The notes beneath the pieces are model-generated. The model saw only the letters and a list, made by a program, of their open reading frames with translations. It was not told where the DNA came from and made no database searches. Of a DNA stretch of 64,000 nucleotides, positions 11,384 through 22,677 are shown piece after piece. The stretch spans positions 119,917-183,916 of the forward strand of contig JAJVDF010000297.1 of assembly GCA_022410635.1 (NCBI GenBank), written 5' to 3'. This DNA is from Tretioscincus oriximinensis (taxonomy: Eukaryota > Chordata > Lepidosauria > Squamata > Gymnophthalmidae). The position numbers and the translations under genes were made by a program. The stretch's first letter is position 1; the number at the start of each line of letters is the position of its first letter.

Positions 11384-12431
11384 GGCTGTGTTCACACAAC
11401 GAGATAAAAACGGAATAAAGCTATATTTCGGAATATAGCAATGGCGTGTCCCTTCACACCATGAAGCTATATTCCGGAATACACATGTTGTTTCTGTGCA
11501 CACGTATTCTTGAATTCTCATCATACGCAGCTGGCTCTGCCACGTTACTTCAGTTGTGCCCTCCTTCTGGCCAGCCCTCCACCTGCTTTCGGGGGTTGTT
11601 GCCTGGAGATCAGTGCTGTCAAATGGTTCGGCTGAGGCAAGGAGGAGGAGGTAGGGAGGTTGACAGGATGTCTGGCAATGCTCCCCTTCATTTTGCCAAG
11701 CTAATTTCCATGCAGCAGCCCCCAAAAGCAGGCGGACGGCTGACTGGAAGGAGGGCACAGCCGAAGTAACGTGGCAGAGCCAGCTGCGTGTCANGAGAAG
11801 CCTTTCCCTAAGCCCAGGCTGCCCTCCACCTGCTTTCAGGGGCTGCTACCTGGAGATCAGCTTGGTGAAACAACGAGCAGCATTGGCAGACATCCTGATC
11901 TCCAGGCAGCAGCCCCCAAATGCAGGCGGAGGGGTGGCTGAGTTTAGGAAAACGCTTCTCGTGACACGTTGCTGCCTGGAGATCAGCTCGGCAAAATGAA
12001 GGGAAACATTGACAGACGTCCTGTCAACTTCTCCACCTCCTCCTCCTTGCCTCAGTCAAACCATTTGACAATGCCGATCTCCAGGCAGCAGCCCCCGAAA
12101 GCAGGCGGAGGGCAGCCTGAGCTTAGGAAAAGGGGGGCAGATTTCCCTGCTGAAGCAAGGAGGCGGCGCTTCCTCCTGTCAACTCTTCCCTCCTATCTCT
12201 CATACTAAAAACGTTCCCANGGGAGAGGAAGGGGGGGTGACTACGAGATGACGGAGGTTGGTTGCGAGATTTCAGAGGTTCTCCGCAATGATGCCTGATT
12301 ATCCCAGCAATAGTTATTCCNGATAAATGGCATTTATTGTGGAAGGATTGCTGAAACACACTTAATAAATGTGCCTCGACCTTCCTTATGTCGCTACAAC
12401 TGAGGAATAAAATAGCTGTGTGAACACACCC
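11384..12431. mobile_element. Harbinger-like non-autonomous DNA transposon (family H1)
   Basis: The 1048-bp element is flanked by TTA on both sides (11381-11383 and 12432-12434). Its ends are GGCTGTGTTCACACAAC and, reversed, GGGTGTGTTCACACAGC. A 3-bp TWA-type duplication with GG-starting inverted ends is characteristic of the PIF/Harbinger superfamily. The interior has repeated inverted blocks built on CTGGAGATCAG and CAGCAGCCCCC, and no transposase. Ends and subterminal sequence (AATATAGCAATGGCGTGTCC) are shared with the copies at 25764 and 43761. Confidence 0.85.
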
Positions 12432-12452
12432 TTAGTCTTTAGATCCCTGATT

Positions 12453-13013
12453 TAGGCTGACCAGATGACCCCCTTTTTGGGAGGGGACAACCCAGTTTTG
12501 GGGTGCTTACCCTGCCCTCCTGGGGGGGGGCATTTCCCTGGTTTTTGCTGAGGAAAAAAAAATATTTTTTTAAAAAGTTTACTGCACCACCACTAGGGGG
12601 CTCTGGTATCTGGGGCCAGCTCCTGAAGGCACCTCCGCTCAGTAAAAAATAAAAAATTCTTGCACACATCAAAAATTTCTCATANACTTCAAAGAAAATT
12701 GGTTTTGATTTTTTTTTTTAAAGAATCACTACACCACCATTATGGGGCTCTGGCAACCGAGGCCAACTCCTGAAAGCACCTTCCCCTCAGTAAAAAAACA
12801 AAAAAATGCAAATTTCTGATGCACTCCCAAAATTCTTGCACAATTTAAAAATTCTCACACACTTTAACATTTTTTCACATGCTTCACAGATTTCTTGGGT
12901 GGGAATTTTGGAGGGGAATGCATGTTGGTGGGTAATTTGCATATGTATGAATATGCAAATTAGCATAAATATTTATTACCTTGGTTTGGGCCTCAGAAAA
13001 TGTGGTCAGTCTA
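12453..13013 (+). mobile_element. hAT-like element, long form of family M1
   Basis: It begins TAGGCTGACCAGATGACCCC, as in the short MITEs. Its right end, reversed, is TAGACTGACCACATTTTCTG. The 561-bp interior contains two related blocks (about 12580-12650 and 12720-12795), each with ACCACCA then GGGGCTCTGG then CCTGAAAGCACC-like sequence. The flanks share CTGATT, a decayed duplication. Length and ends agree with the reversed copy at 47825-48408. It has no coding capacity. Confidence 0.8.
12590..12606 (+). promoter_or_regulatory. CTCF-like motif inside a transposon
   Basis: CCACTAGGGGGCTCTGG closely resembles the core of the vertebrate CTCF motif (CCANNAGRGGGC-type). It lies within the M1 long element. 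The related block in the same element (about 12733) and the copy near 34958 are mutated in the core. Binding is inference. Confidence 0.35.
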
Positions 13014-13477
13014 NCTGATTAGNTTGTTCAAGTTAGTTTTTCAAAATTAAAAATCACCTAATTATGTCACCCACTTTTTTTTAAAGATAAGGATTCTTAA
13101 TGGGTAACATTTTTAGTCTCTTTCACATAGGCTTGAGAGCCATTATTAGCCAACTGAAAAGAAGCAACTGAAAAAGTCTCTCCTACATTGTCATATTCAC
13201 TCATTTCCACTTAGATATAACATTCTGTTCTTATGATTTTCTCCCAGAAAATAATAGTTGACCCAAGTGTGTAAATTACCCTAGTTATATATTTTTCAAC
13301 AGCCTAGACTCTGAAGTAGATTAAAACAATTTAAGTGCTGGGAATACTATTTGTTCTTTTCACTTCATCCTTTCTGTGAGATTCATTATTATAAGACTTA
13401 TTAGACTGATTTTTATGTATATAACATATCTTGGATTGCTAGCTCACTCTAAGATTACATCTACACATTTAAAAAGT
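13014..13477. other. No recognised feature
   Basis: AT-rich sequence between the M1 element and a CR1 tail. Nothing else was recognised. Confidence 0.5.
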
Positions 13478-13755
13478 TAAGAACATAAGAAGAACCATAC
13501 TGGATCAGGCCATAGACCATCTAGTCCAGCATTCTGTGTCGCACAGAGGCCCACCAGATGCACCTGGGCAGTCCGAACAGAGGAAAGCAAAATATGCTCC
13601 TGTTCATGACTCCCTGCAAAGNGTATTTCAGGAGTCCTGCATGTTACTCCATCCCGGAGGCAACATCCAGACATCCATCCTAGTACCCGTTTATACCCTT
13701 GGTGTCCTTAAACCTGTCTAGTNCTGTCTTGAAACTACCCAAAAAGTTAGTTGGA
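13478..13755 (-). mobile_element. CR1 LINE 3' end fragment
   Basis: This is a short 5'-truncated copy on the minus strand. It has the terminal ATGTTCTTA and encodes remnants of the GLDGLWPDPVW-like readthrough typical of the CR1 3' region. It is close in sequence to 297-580 and 32814-33100. Recognisable CR1 sequence stops at about 13745, immediately before the SINE at 13758. Confidence 0.85.
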
Positions 13756-13757
13756 GT

Positions 13758-14240
13758 ACATGGATAGCTCAGTTGCTTAGGAATTCGTCTCTCGCCTGGG
13801 AGATCGGGTTTCGAAGCCCTGTGTTGGAAGTGGGCAGGGGTGAGCACCTTCCATTAGCCTGTANCTCTAGCCAACCCAGCTATCCGAAAGCATGAATTGC
13901 AAGAAATTGCAATGACTGCAAGTAGATACATAGGAACCACCCTAGCCTGGTGGGGAAGATAGAATGTGAGCCTTCGGGCAAAATATATCCTTATAAGCCG
14001 CTTTGAGTCCCTTTGAAAGGTGAGAAAAGCGGGGTATAANNNNNNNNNNNNNNNNNNNNNNNNNNNNNNNNNNNNNNNNNNNNNNNNNNNNNNNNNNNNN
14101 NNNNNNNNNNNNNNNNNNNNNNNNNNNNNNNNNNNNNNNNNNNNCTTCTTCTTCTTCTTCTTCTTCTTCTTCTTCTTCTTCTTCTTCTTCTTCTTCTTCT
14201 TCTTCTTCTTCTTCTTCTTCTTCTTCTTCTTCTTCTTCTA
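13758..14240 (+). mobile_element. SINE S1 with long CTT tail and assembly gap
   Basis: Full S1 SINE with an intact A box and a B-box-like GGGTTTCGAAGCCC, ending in GAAAAGCGGGGTATAA. After this come 105 unknown bases (14040-14144) and then an uninterrupted (CTT)n array to about 14236. On the opposite strand the array reads as a poly-Glu frame, which is not a gene. The gap probably hides more CTT repeat. Confidence 0.9.
14040..14144. other. Assembly gap (105 N)
   Basis: A run of 105 undetermined bases inside the SINE-borne CTT microsatellite. The true length is unknown. Confidence 0.99.
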
Positions 14241-15424
14241 CTACTTCCAACCCATTTCTAATCCACACTAAAGAAAAGCATTTTCTACCTTTTAATACGG
14301 ATCTGAGATTGTAATGTGTAGATGCTATTACTTTTAAGCTGTTGATCCTCTTTATACAGAAACACAAATTTTACTTCCTGTCTGGATACAGCCTTTGTCC
14401 CAGAGAAAGGGCAAAGTGAAAAAAGCAAGGTATTAGGGATCATTTCCTTGCTATGATCTTGTATACGTGTATGTGTGTAATACATGTTCCGGTGCCCATT
14501 TTGTATGCGTATGCAATGTAGCCCACATGCATTTCATGCCTTTAATAAATGCTATTATTAAATAGAATTTAATAATCTTCACTTGAGCAGACTTATAAAA
14601 CAAGTATTATTTGTAAGCAGATAGAAATTTTTCATCGACCTAACTATGAATGGGCTTCAGGAAGAACTGGTCTAATGAACATATGGCAGCCAGTCACCCT
14701 TATAGAAGACCGCCATCAACCTGATTAGCTTTCAGTCACTGTGTGCATTCAGAGCACATAGCTCAGAATATTTCAACAACTCAGCACACCTCCTCTATGG
14801 TTATAGATGAGCATGTACTGAACTTGGTCCTAGCTCCAAAATGATGGATTGGCTGAGCACAAACAAACTGCTGCTAAGTCAAAAAGACTGAGGTTGTTCA
14901 TTACTTAGTTCTATCAAATGAATTATCTTGATAATGGATAAGGTTCACAATTCAGGTTTCTCTTAGGTTTGCCTCTCTACCTTGAGGCACAAATGATTTC
15001 AACGTTGAACCGTGTCCTCTAGCACGCTTGATTAATGGGCTAACTGTGAACCTATCTGGCTGGTGTTCATCTTCTGTTATTTGTGCTATAATGTTCTTCT
15101 GATTATGGGCCTTTCTTCACTTTCAAAAAGGGACAGTTCAGAGTAGATTGCAGGAACGTATCATCTGCACCATGAATCTGCTGCAGTTGTCACCAAGACA
15201 GCCAGAGCTGTTCTGCAACTTTACTCACTATGAACAATCCACAGTTGGCAGGGTGGGTTGCAGCCGTATCAGCCAGGTTCCTTCTGGGTGCCCAGTGAAA
15301 TGGTGTCAGGCATTCTATATCAAATCATGTGCTGTCTGCAAATTATCTGCTGGTCTAGTATATCAGTTACAGTGCTTTATAGTACACATTGGGCACTTAG
15401 TCTATACTACCCTTGGGATAGGCC
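14241..15424. other. No recognised feature
   Basis: Unique-looking sequence of mixed composition. No repeat family or coding exon was recognised. Confidence 0.5.
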
Positions 15425-15743
15425 AGGTATAGGGAAGCTTTTTTCTGCCAGAGGGCCATATTCCCTTTGTACCTTGAGACTACACCCCCATCCCATCCAG
15501 GCCATGGCCCTTCTGTCCAGGCCACACCCCATTCCTCTGCTTATGGGGCTCTACCGCACCCAGATCCACAAAATTTCACACTTTTCAATGCTCCTCCCAT
15601 CCCCTCCTCACCTCCCTCCATCCTGGGACTCCCACTTTTAGTATTTCACTTCATGTTTTCTTATTTTACCAGGGAAACTTAATAGTTCCTTGAGGATCAA
15701 GGCAGGTACTATGAGAGTTGTGACTGAGCAACCCTGGCCCANG
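15425..15743 (+). mobile_element. Possible degraded hAT-type fragment
   Basis: CAGGTATAGGGAAGCTTTTT followed by CTGCCAGAGGGCC resembles the left end of a common vertebrate hAT family (consensus style CAGGGGTAGGGAACC). The C-rich interior (15480-15625) fits such elements. A right end was not found with confidence and no target duplication is visible. Confidence 0.35.
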
Positions 15744-16802
15744 TCATCCATGTTTTTTCCTGCACTTTTCTAAAGCAATACTTTTTTTTTTNAAAAAGCT
15801 ATACCTGTTAAAATGTGCTCTTGTCATTTTTCATTCTCAGTATGCAGTAGGCCTATCCTCTTTTGAACCTGCCTGCTTTAATGGCGAAGACTGTTGAGCT
15901 AGAACACCTCATGNCAGATGTAACTTCTGATCATTTCATACAATATCTGGGTGTTTAATTAGACTCTGAGGGACATTCCTAAATCTTCCTAGGAACCTTC
16001 GTGATGAAGGAGAGAAGTTCTCGTTTTATCCATTCGTTTCAGCCTAGGAGACTGGGTATCTGTTCCATGTACTGTCACTTGTAAGAAAATGATGGATTTG
16101 AGAATCCATAAAAAGCCACAGTGCCTTGGAAATAAGTAAACAGACATGAAGAGAATAACCAACAGTTGCAAACAAGCCGTTGTAAACGATGTCAAGGAAA
16201 CAAATGTTAATTTAATATTTCATTGCCTTGGAAGGCTGACTTTGAGAAGACAATGCCAAATGAATTTTTCATAAATAGAAAACTAAATAATACATGTGAT
16301 GAATTATTCATTGAAAAATATTATCTAAAATATTAAATATTGATCTGGCATAAATACTTTAAAATATGACTTACAAATAAAAGTTTTCCTGGCAGGACTG
16401 GGGCAGCTAAGATGAAGCAACATGTTTTAGTCAATGGTTGCTTGCTAGGTAATCTCCCGTTCCACTTCCTGAACCATTAATTTTTACTCTCTTGAGCTGG
16501 AAAGCAGAGCGAGTACTTTTCTTTATGGACAGCCATTAATTATAAACAAGAGTTAGCTAATTATATTGTCATTACATTTTTTTTTACATTTAACTGTTGA
16601 TCTCAGATATCATTAAATACACTTGTGACTAAACTTGATTTAGCCGATCATAAACAAATCTGGATACTTGTAGGCCACATCTACACGGTGTGGAGAGAGC
16701 ATCAGGGCTGTCTTCTTATGCTCACATCCTGGGGAGAGAACAGGTAGCGCTTATTTGAAAAGGATTTTTAGAAAATGGAAGTTTGCTGGTCAAAAAGGCT
16801 AT
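15744..16802. other. Repeat-free stretch, possible conserved noncoding DNA
   Basis: No transposon signature was seen. From about 16060 to 16650 the sequence is complex and contains several homeodomain-type cores, for example ATTAATTA at 16535 and GCTAATTA at 16556. A developmental enhancer is a reasonable guess, but conservation cannot be assessed from one genome. Confidence 0.3.
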
Positions 16803-16950
16803 GGCTGCATCCACACATCATTTTTATTCCACTACTGTGGTAGAATTTTTCACAATGTTCCACAATAAATCATAGTGTGGACTGGTTTATTCCAGAATAT
16901 CCATGCTTTATTGTGGAATATTGTGGAATAAATGATGTGTGGAGGAGGCT
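16803..16950. mobile_element. Small MITE with Harbinger-like ends
   Basis: The left end GGCTGCATCCACACATCATT and the reversed right end AGCCTCCTCCACACATCATT are inverted repeats. Both continue into TTTATTCCAC, so the 148-bp unit folds back. The GGCTGCATCCACAC start is shared with the elements at 49310 and 50461. The target duplication is unclear. Confidence 0.7.
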
Positions 16951-18514
16951 TGAGGTCATACACATGTTTTAAAACTGAATTCAGTTCTGAAAAATGGAAA
17001 AATTGCAACGGAAATTCCAGGGATTTCCTCTCACTTTTGCTACCATTTTTGGCAAGTTTGCATTTCCCACTGTTGCTACTGTCAAAAGTGGTACAAATAG
17101 CAGTAGCAGGTCATTGGACTCTTCATCACCACTGGTGTGGACGATGCTTGGGGGTGCCTCTGGGCTCACTAAAAGTCAGAAGTTTCTAAATCCTGTTCTA
17201 AATTTAGAACAAGAGAACTTGTTCCTCCCTCTGTAATCTGTCCTCTTAAGGCTGTACATGCTTCCCTCATCCCATTTCTGGGTGATCCTAACAATATGAA
17301 TAATTACTAACCTTAATAGTGTGGCTAACTCCTAACCCCTTAAAAGCATGATTGACCAGAGAGAGAATTGTAATAAGAAAAAAAAACTTTCAGGTGCCAA
17401 TTGTGGGATCTATCTAAGAACTCCAGTATTGCCTCTTGCTTTCCCCATCAGGTATGTAGGGCAGCCATGGACTTAACCTAGTATCTTATGGCTCACTTAG
17501 CTACAATTTCATTTATAGCAACCAGAAAAGCCAGCCAAATACCCTTCCACTTTCTGGCTGGAGGGACATTTGATAAGTTTTACTAAAATAATAATGAAAC
17601 ACATCAGGGGATGCACCGCAGAGGTGGCAATTTTTACCTTAATTAGTGCCTCCGTTTCCCCATGAAAACTGCCATGTTGGGGAAACTCCACCCTCCGTTC
17701 CCCCAACATGGTGCTACTGGTGCCACCCTCTTTCCCAGCAGCCAACAGGTGGCTCCTCCTTCAATCCCCTTGGTGTTGATGCACAGGTAACTATCACTGT
17801 TACAGAAGTCTAGCATAATGGTGGGATTTCCTGTAATGATAATATTTTGGACTATTAACTTGGAATTATTTTGGAAAAATCACTATTTTATGTAAAAAGT
17901 ATCTTATTTGGAACTTTTTTTGTTTTCTGTCTGCTACAAATTTTAATGGCTTACTGTGCTGTCTTGTCCATTAGAGGACAGAAAATCTGTACTCTCAATT
18001 ATGAATTTTCATCTTAATTGGTTGCATTCAGTTACTTAATTAACCAAACACACATGAGTTGGATATTGCTCATTAAATCTTAATGCCAGCTGGCTGCTAA
18101 AGTCTGTTGGTTCCAAGTTTGCCAGGTTTTAGCTGAAAAATCTCATCAGGAAATGTTAGCAAAAGTATGGCATCTTTTCATAACTGTTAAGGCAGTGCAT
18201 AGGTAAGAGGCAATCTGGGCATAATTAAATTTGCTGAACGATGGCAATAGTTTATCCTTCCACATGCGGTGCTTGCATCACAGTCCACAGTATATCCACA
18301 CGGAAATACAGAAGGTTTTCTTCTAGGAATTCAGACAACAAAGTTTATGTACAGTGGTTAAGCACTATATTTTCACATATACAAATACCATCATGTTCCT
18401 ACTTTTCCTTTGGGGCTGNGATATGTATATTCTCTCTCTTCAAGAAAAAGGCTGTGTCCTCATTAAGGATATTTAGCGAGTTGGCAGCAACCTTCATATA
18501 GAATTTGCACCATT
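16951..18514. other. No recognised feature
   Basis: Mixed to AT-rich sequence. Open frames around 16981-17236 and 17509-17745 have no recognisable domains. Confidence 0.5.
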
Positions 18515-18870
18515 ATTGTCACTCACTAAAAAGGATGTGGTCCCAGTTTTTCTATTAGTTTTATTATTATTATTCAGCAGTGGACTTCTTTTAAATGGGA
18601 AAGATTGCTTAGTGGAGACTTTCAGCAATGTGAATGCAGGCTAGCTGTGAAAAGTTTGTTGGCTCTCGGATTGATGGGAATGCTGGAAATTATAGTAAAA
18701 TAAGTGCAGCAATGACTTACAGGGTATATTATGTCACGCGGTCACCAAGAAATGTAATGGAGAAACAAGAAGTAGTGAGGTGAGTGGAGACATACTCATG
18801 GATGTGCCTTCTCGGATTTAATGCAAATAGTAATATTAAGGTTGTAATGGGGAAGTAACCCAAGCCTACA
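18515..18870 (+). repeat. Dispersed repeat X, copy 1
   Basis: Matches 38342-38725 in the same order: TCACTCACTAAAAAGG, TTCAGCAATGTGAA, TTGGCTCT, TGCTGGAAATT-TAGTAA, and GGGAAG before a T-rich end. A shorter third copy is reversed at 63732-63795. No protein motif, tRNA head or clear termini are visible, so the family is unnamed here. Confidence 0.6.
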
Positions 18871-18975
18871 TTTTGTTTTTATTTATTTATTTTGCAATTT
18901 ATACCTCACCCTTCACCACTGGTCCCAACAACGACGACGATGACAACAACTACCACTACTAAAAAATACACATTA
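18871..18975 (-). repeat. Retroposon tail remnant plus ACG/ACA-type microsatellite
   Basis: TTTATTTATTTATTTTGCAA followed by TTTATACCTCACCC is, reversed, a GGTATAAA-type tail. An imperfect ACG/ACA/ACT trinucleotide tract follows at 18930-18962. Confidence 0.55.
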
Positions 18976-19137
18976 ATAAAATATTTAAAGGGATCCATAC
19001 CCTCTATTCCCCCCTCCTTCCCTTCCACATACCCATGCACACACCCTAGAAGAATAGAACGCAGAGGGAGCTATTTAAGAGTCAAAAGCCTGGGTTAAGA
19101 GGTATGTTTTTACTAGGCACCAAAAACGCCTGGTTTC

Positions 19138-19596
19138 CCTAGGAGTAGGGTTGCCATATTTTGGCAGCCCAAAACCGGGACGGGGGTGCGCGCACGCACA
19201 TGCACGCACACACACGGACGCTTGTGGTGAGACAGGCAGAACTGAGCTGCACAAAAGCTCTGTTCTCCTGTCAAAACCCCAAGCGTTTTTCCTCTGCTGC
19301 AGGCGAGTTGGCGCACTTTGCCTGACAGCAGACGTGAAACCCTGCCTCCAGCATTGGCGTAGCTACGGCATGCTCTGAGGTTCCCTCCAGGACCCCGGAA
19401 AGCGTTGCCGGGCTGCAGCCGTCAGCCCTGACGGCTCCTTTGCCTTTAAAATCCTGGATTTTTACATTCCCTGATGCAGCATCGGGGAATGTAAAAATCT
19501 GGGATTTTCTCTTAAAACCCGGAGGGGACTATATTTTAGTCCCTAAAGACGGGATTGTCCCGCCTTCCCGGGACGTATAGCAATCTTACCTAGGAG
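19138..19596. mobile_element. hAT-like element (family T1), 8-bp TSD
   Basis: The element spans 19146-19588. It starts TAGGGTTGCCATATT and ends, reversed, TAAGATTGCTATACG. A perfect 8-bp duplication, CCTAGGAG, flanks it at 19138-19145 and 19589-19596. The interior includes GGGACTAAAATATAG-like blocks and a hairpin built on TTTTACATTCCCTGATGC. There is also a CpG/CA-rich tract (GTGCGCGCACGCACATGC). It is the same family as 44378-44964 and has no coding capacity. Confidence 0.93.
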
Positions 19597-20554
19597 AGAG
19601 AGAGAGAGAAGACAATGGCATCTGAAAACCTTCCCTAGGAGGGAGAAAACAATGGTCAGAACCTTGGCTTTGATCTTTTCTGGCTGTATCTTGGTTTGCA
19701 GGAAATTAAAATATTTTGAAGAAGTCAAAGATCACTATATGGTCTCTTCTGTGCTATTATGACCCTTTCAGGCACGTTCTGCCACTATGTTTTTGCTTTC
19801 AATATGGGTGGTTAAAGTGGTATCCATAGCACTTGTTTAGTCTGGGATTTATGAATAATGTAGTTTATTGGTTTTCTGATTTTAATTTGTCTCCTCTATA
19901 ATTTACAGAATACTCTGACTTTGCCATTCTATCCATTCCTGACATGTGAAATTTTCTCTGTGTGTGACATTTTCCTGTCAGCCATTTTGTTTGCTGATTG
20001 TCAATAGGAAGTCCAGCAGTCTTTCCTCCAAAATGCTACTGAATAGTTTGCAATCAGTATCAGATTCTTTTATCTCTCATCCTTGCGGTTTTTCATCAAA
20101 ACTATCTACACAACAAAGCTTTTCTGCAGTAACCCTAATTAAATCCAACAGCTGTTTTTTCCAATAAATCAATCCCCAGTTTATAAAATCTGAAATCCAA
20201 AATTGGCTTGATATAGTAGTCTGGTATGGCAAATGCAACACGAATTTAGTTTGCAAGTAGATTATTGGCCTTTAGGAACATATTGTAAGAAGTGTACTAT
20301 GTGGTACAGTCTAGGCAGGACCGTGGTAGGATGTGAGGAAGAGGAACTCTCCGTATATTTGGTGGTCTATTATACCAGCCAGTGTGAAATCACCCTATAT
20401 ATTTTAAGAGGCCAATAGATTCTTCTACTTAGCCTAGCTTCTGCTACTTTGGGCACAGTAACTAGCTGGATCACAAATTCTGCTCATTTTAGCTTTGTTT
20501 TTCAAGGAAAATATATATGTAAGTTCTAATAAGTATTCAACAACATTGTCAGGA
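19597..20554. other. Short GA run, otherwise unrecognised
   Basis: A brief (GA)n run follows the hAT-like element (19592-19608). The remainder is AT-rich without recognisable features. Confidence 0.5.
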
Positions 20555-20620
20555 AAGTTTGAAGGTTAAGTGCCTAGAAAGGAGAGAGTTGCAGGTTCAA
20601 TACCTGGCATTTCCCTAGAA
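20555..20620 (+). mobile_element. tRNA-derived SINE head fragment
   Basis: GCAGGTTCAATACCTGGCAT (20591-20610) resembles the B box and following sequence of a second tRNA-derived SINE type. The A-box side is weak and no tail was found. Confidence 0.4.
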
Positions 20621-21363
20621 TTAAGTAACTAAACTGATTTGATTGGTCCTGATTTGGAGCAAATCAGCTAATTTAAGATGTTCGCACTGAACCCAATATA
20701 CAACTGTTTCAATAACATTTACAAATAAAAATGTAAATGTAAATAAATAAAATAACTAAATATCTAAAAAACTGATTGAACTGAAGTTAATTTATTGAGT
20801 GAACAGTTAACGTTTCCTGAGTTTTTGCCTGTGAAAAAAAGATTTGTTCAAGGGGTATTAAGTTGGATGATGACTCAAGCAAACATTTTAATTTGTAGCC
20901 TTCTCTACATATCAATTGTATATTTACAGTATGTAGAAACCCGCATAGATGTTTGCATAGAGGCATCAGGAAGGGCTGACCATAATTGAGGTAGCAATGC
21001 TTTAGGAAAATCCCCATTGAGGAATATTATGTGCTTCTCACCTTGCCTTCTGATATCTAGCTTCCCTGAAGTAGTGTTGTCCTACTAGGGAGGAAGAACA
21101 GTTACGTTTTAAATATGTTTTAGGTTATTGTTTGTGTTTTAGCTTTCTATTGTGGTGACCAGGAGTGACTCAAAGCTTAATGGGTGGGTATTTGCAGACA
21201 TGTGCTAAACTGGGATAAGATGCTTGCTGTGTCCATCTCTTGGAAAGCACCGATTTCTAATTACACAGCTTAAGATTTATTGTGCATGCTTGAAAGTGTG
21301 TATAAGAATCATCCCAATAAAGATGATAGGGGAGCACTGTTTGGAAACTCTAGAAATTATGCT
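20621..21363. other. No recognised feature
   Basis: AT-rich sequence with an AAAT-like stretch near 20724-20766. Nothing else could be named. Confidence 0.5.
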
Positions 21364-21614
21364 TTCTTTCTTTCTTTATACTTATATCCTGCCCTATACC
21401 TGAAGGTCTTAGGGCCGCCAACCATAGGGGGGCACCAATAGCTTTTTGTTGCTTTCTCCATAACAGACACCCTGTGAAGCAACTGAGGCTGAGAGAGTTC
21501 TTAAGAACTGTGAGTGGCCCAAGATCACGCTGCTGGCTTTCACGGAGAAGTGGGGAATTGAACCGGGAGACTACCAGATAAGAATCCAACACTCTAACCA
21601 CTACACCAAACTGC
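21364..21614 (-). mobile_element. CORE-SINE (MIR-like tRNA SINE), near full length
   Basis: On the minus strand it starts GCAGTTTGGTGTAGTGGTTA (A box), then CCGGTTCAATTCCCCAC (B box). The conserved core follows: ATCTTGGGCCACTCACAG, CTCAGCCTCAGTTGCTTCAC, AGGGTGTCTGTTATGG. The 3' end is CCTAAGACCTTCAGGTATAG, then GGCAGGATATAAG, then (AAAG)n. The core resembles MIR/CORE-SINEs and the tail matches the L2-type tail at 9188. Confidence 0.88.
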
Positions 21615-22401
21615 CAAGATATATACAAGAACATTAGATTCCCTTTGGCCATCTTGTTTTCCAGGCTAATCTCAGAATTTGTATCTTCCATTCTTTTGAG
21701 AAAATAACTATCCAGGAACCTCAGTTAATATCATCAAATTCTATGCAGCTGCACACAAGATCCACTGAATATTTACTCATATCCAGGCTGAGAACGATTG
21801 TAAACATACATGCTCTAGTAGTTTTCATCTGCTATTATTCTGGTTAAAAACTGATGAAATTTTACTTCAAGCACCAAAGAGAAAAACTAAACGTAGTTTA
21901 AAGCAAATATTAAAGTTAGTATTTTCTTTATGGTAGGGAATACAAATAGATATTGCCTTGCTTGAGATCCCATTGAACATGTTGTCTGTTGTAGACAATG
22001 AAAGCATAAATTCTCCCAGAGAGGACTGAATTATTTATAGTGCTGAATCAGTAAATGAGGCTACAAAGTCAGAAATGCTTTCATTCCTCCATGACAAACA
22101 CAGCCAACCATGATAATTATGTATTTAATCAATATTATTCAAGAGAGAAGTGGAGTGGAAACCAATTTGTATTCTTTGTTAATTTGATTCTCCCAAAGCA
22201 GTTCTTGGGGAAAAGAGGTGGGGAGTGGCTGGGAAAGTGATAAGAAGTGTAATTCCAAAGTTGCCTATTGGTCTTGTAAGAGATTTTCAGGAACACATTT
22301 CTGTGCCATAGAAATGCAACATCAGCTTAAAGATTAAAAAACAGGGAATCATTCTGATGAAGTAATTTCAGGTATTATATATGAGTTGAGTTTATTTGAA
22401 A
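21615..22401. other. No recognised feature
   Basis: AT-rich sequence without a recognisable repeat, motif or exon. Confidence 0.5.
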
Positions 22402-22600
22402 CTAGCAGAAAAGCCCATTAGTAATGGGCTGGATAATTTCCTTCCTTCCTTGTTCTTGTTCTTCTTGTTCTTCTTCTTCCTGCTTTCTTTATTTCTTCTT
22501 TCCCTTCTTCTTTCCAAAATCCTTTCTCCTCTTATTTCTTCCTCCCCTTCTGTCTACTGTCTTTCTCCCCCATCTTTTTCTCTAGGTCCCTGCTGCTCCT
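22402..22600 (+). repeat. Hairpin AGCCCATT plus polypyrimidine tract
   Basis: ACTAGCAGAAAAGCCCATTA is followed by a perfect small hairpin (arms AGCCCATTA and TAATGGGCT, 22412-22430). A long TTC/CTT-rich tract then runs to about 22600. A similar arrangement occurs at 37154-37280, suggesting the start of an unnamed repeat family. Confidence 0.5.
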
Positions 22601-22663
22601 CCTCATCCATTAAATTACTATTTGTTTTTCCCTCTCAACCTATTTATGTATATTAGCATGTGA

Positions 22664-22677
22664 CCTCTAGGGGGCAG
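22664..22677 (+). promoter_or_regulatory. CTCF-like motif
   Basis: CCTCTAGGGGGCAG is a strong visual match to the vertebrate CTCF core. It is not inside a repeat I can recognise. Occupancy is inference. Confidence 0.4.

Noticed and set aside
11381..11769. Frames of 107-125 codons on opposite strands
   Set aside because: They overlap the H1 transposon ends and its inverted blocks.
13942..14367. Poly-glutamate open frame of 141 codons
   Set aside because: It is the CTT microsatellite and assembly gap of a SINE read on the other strand.
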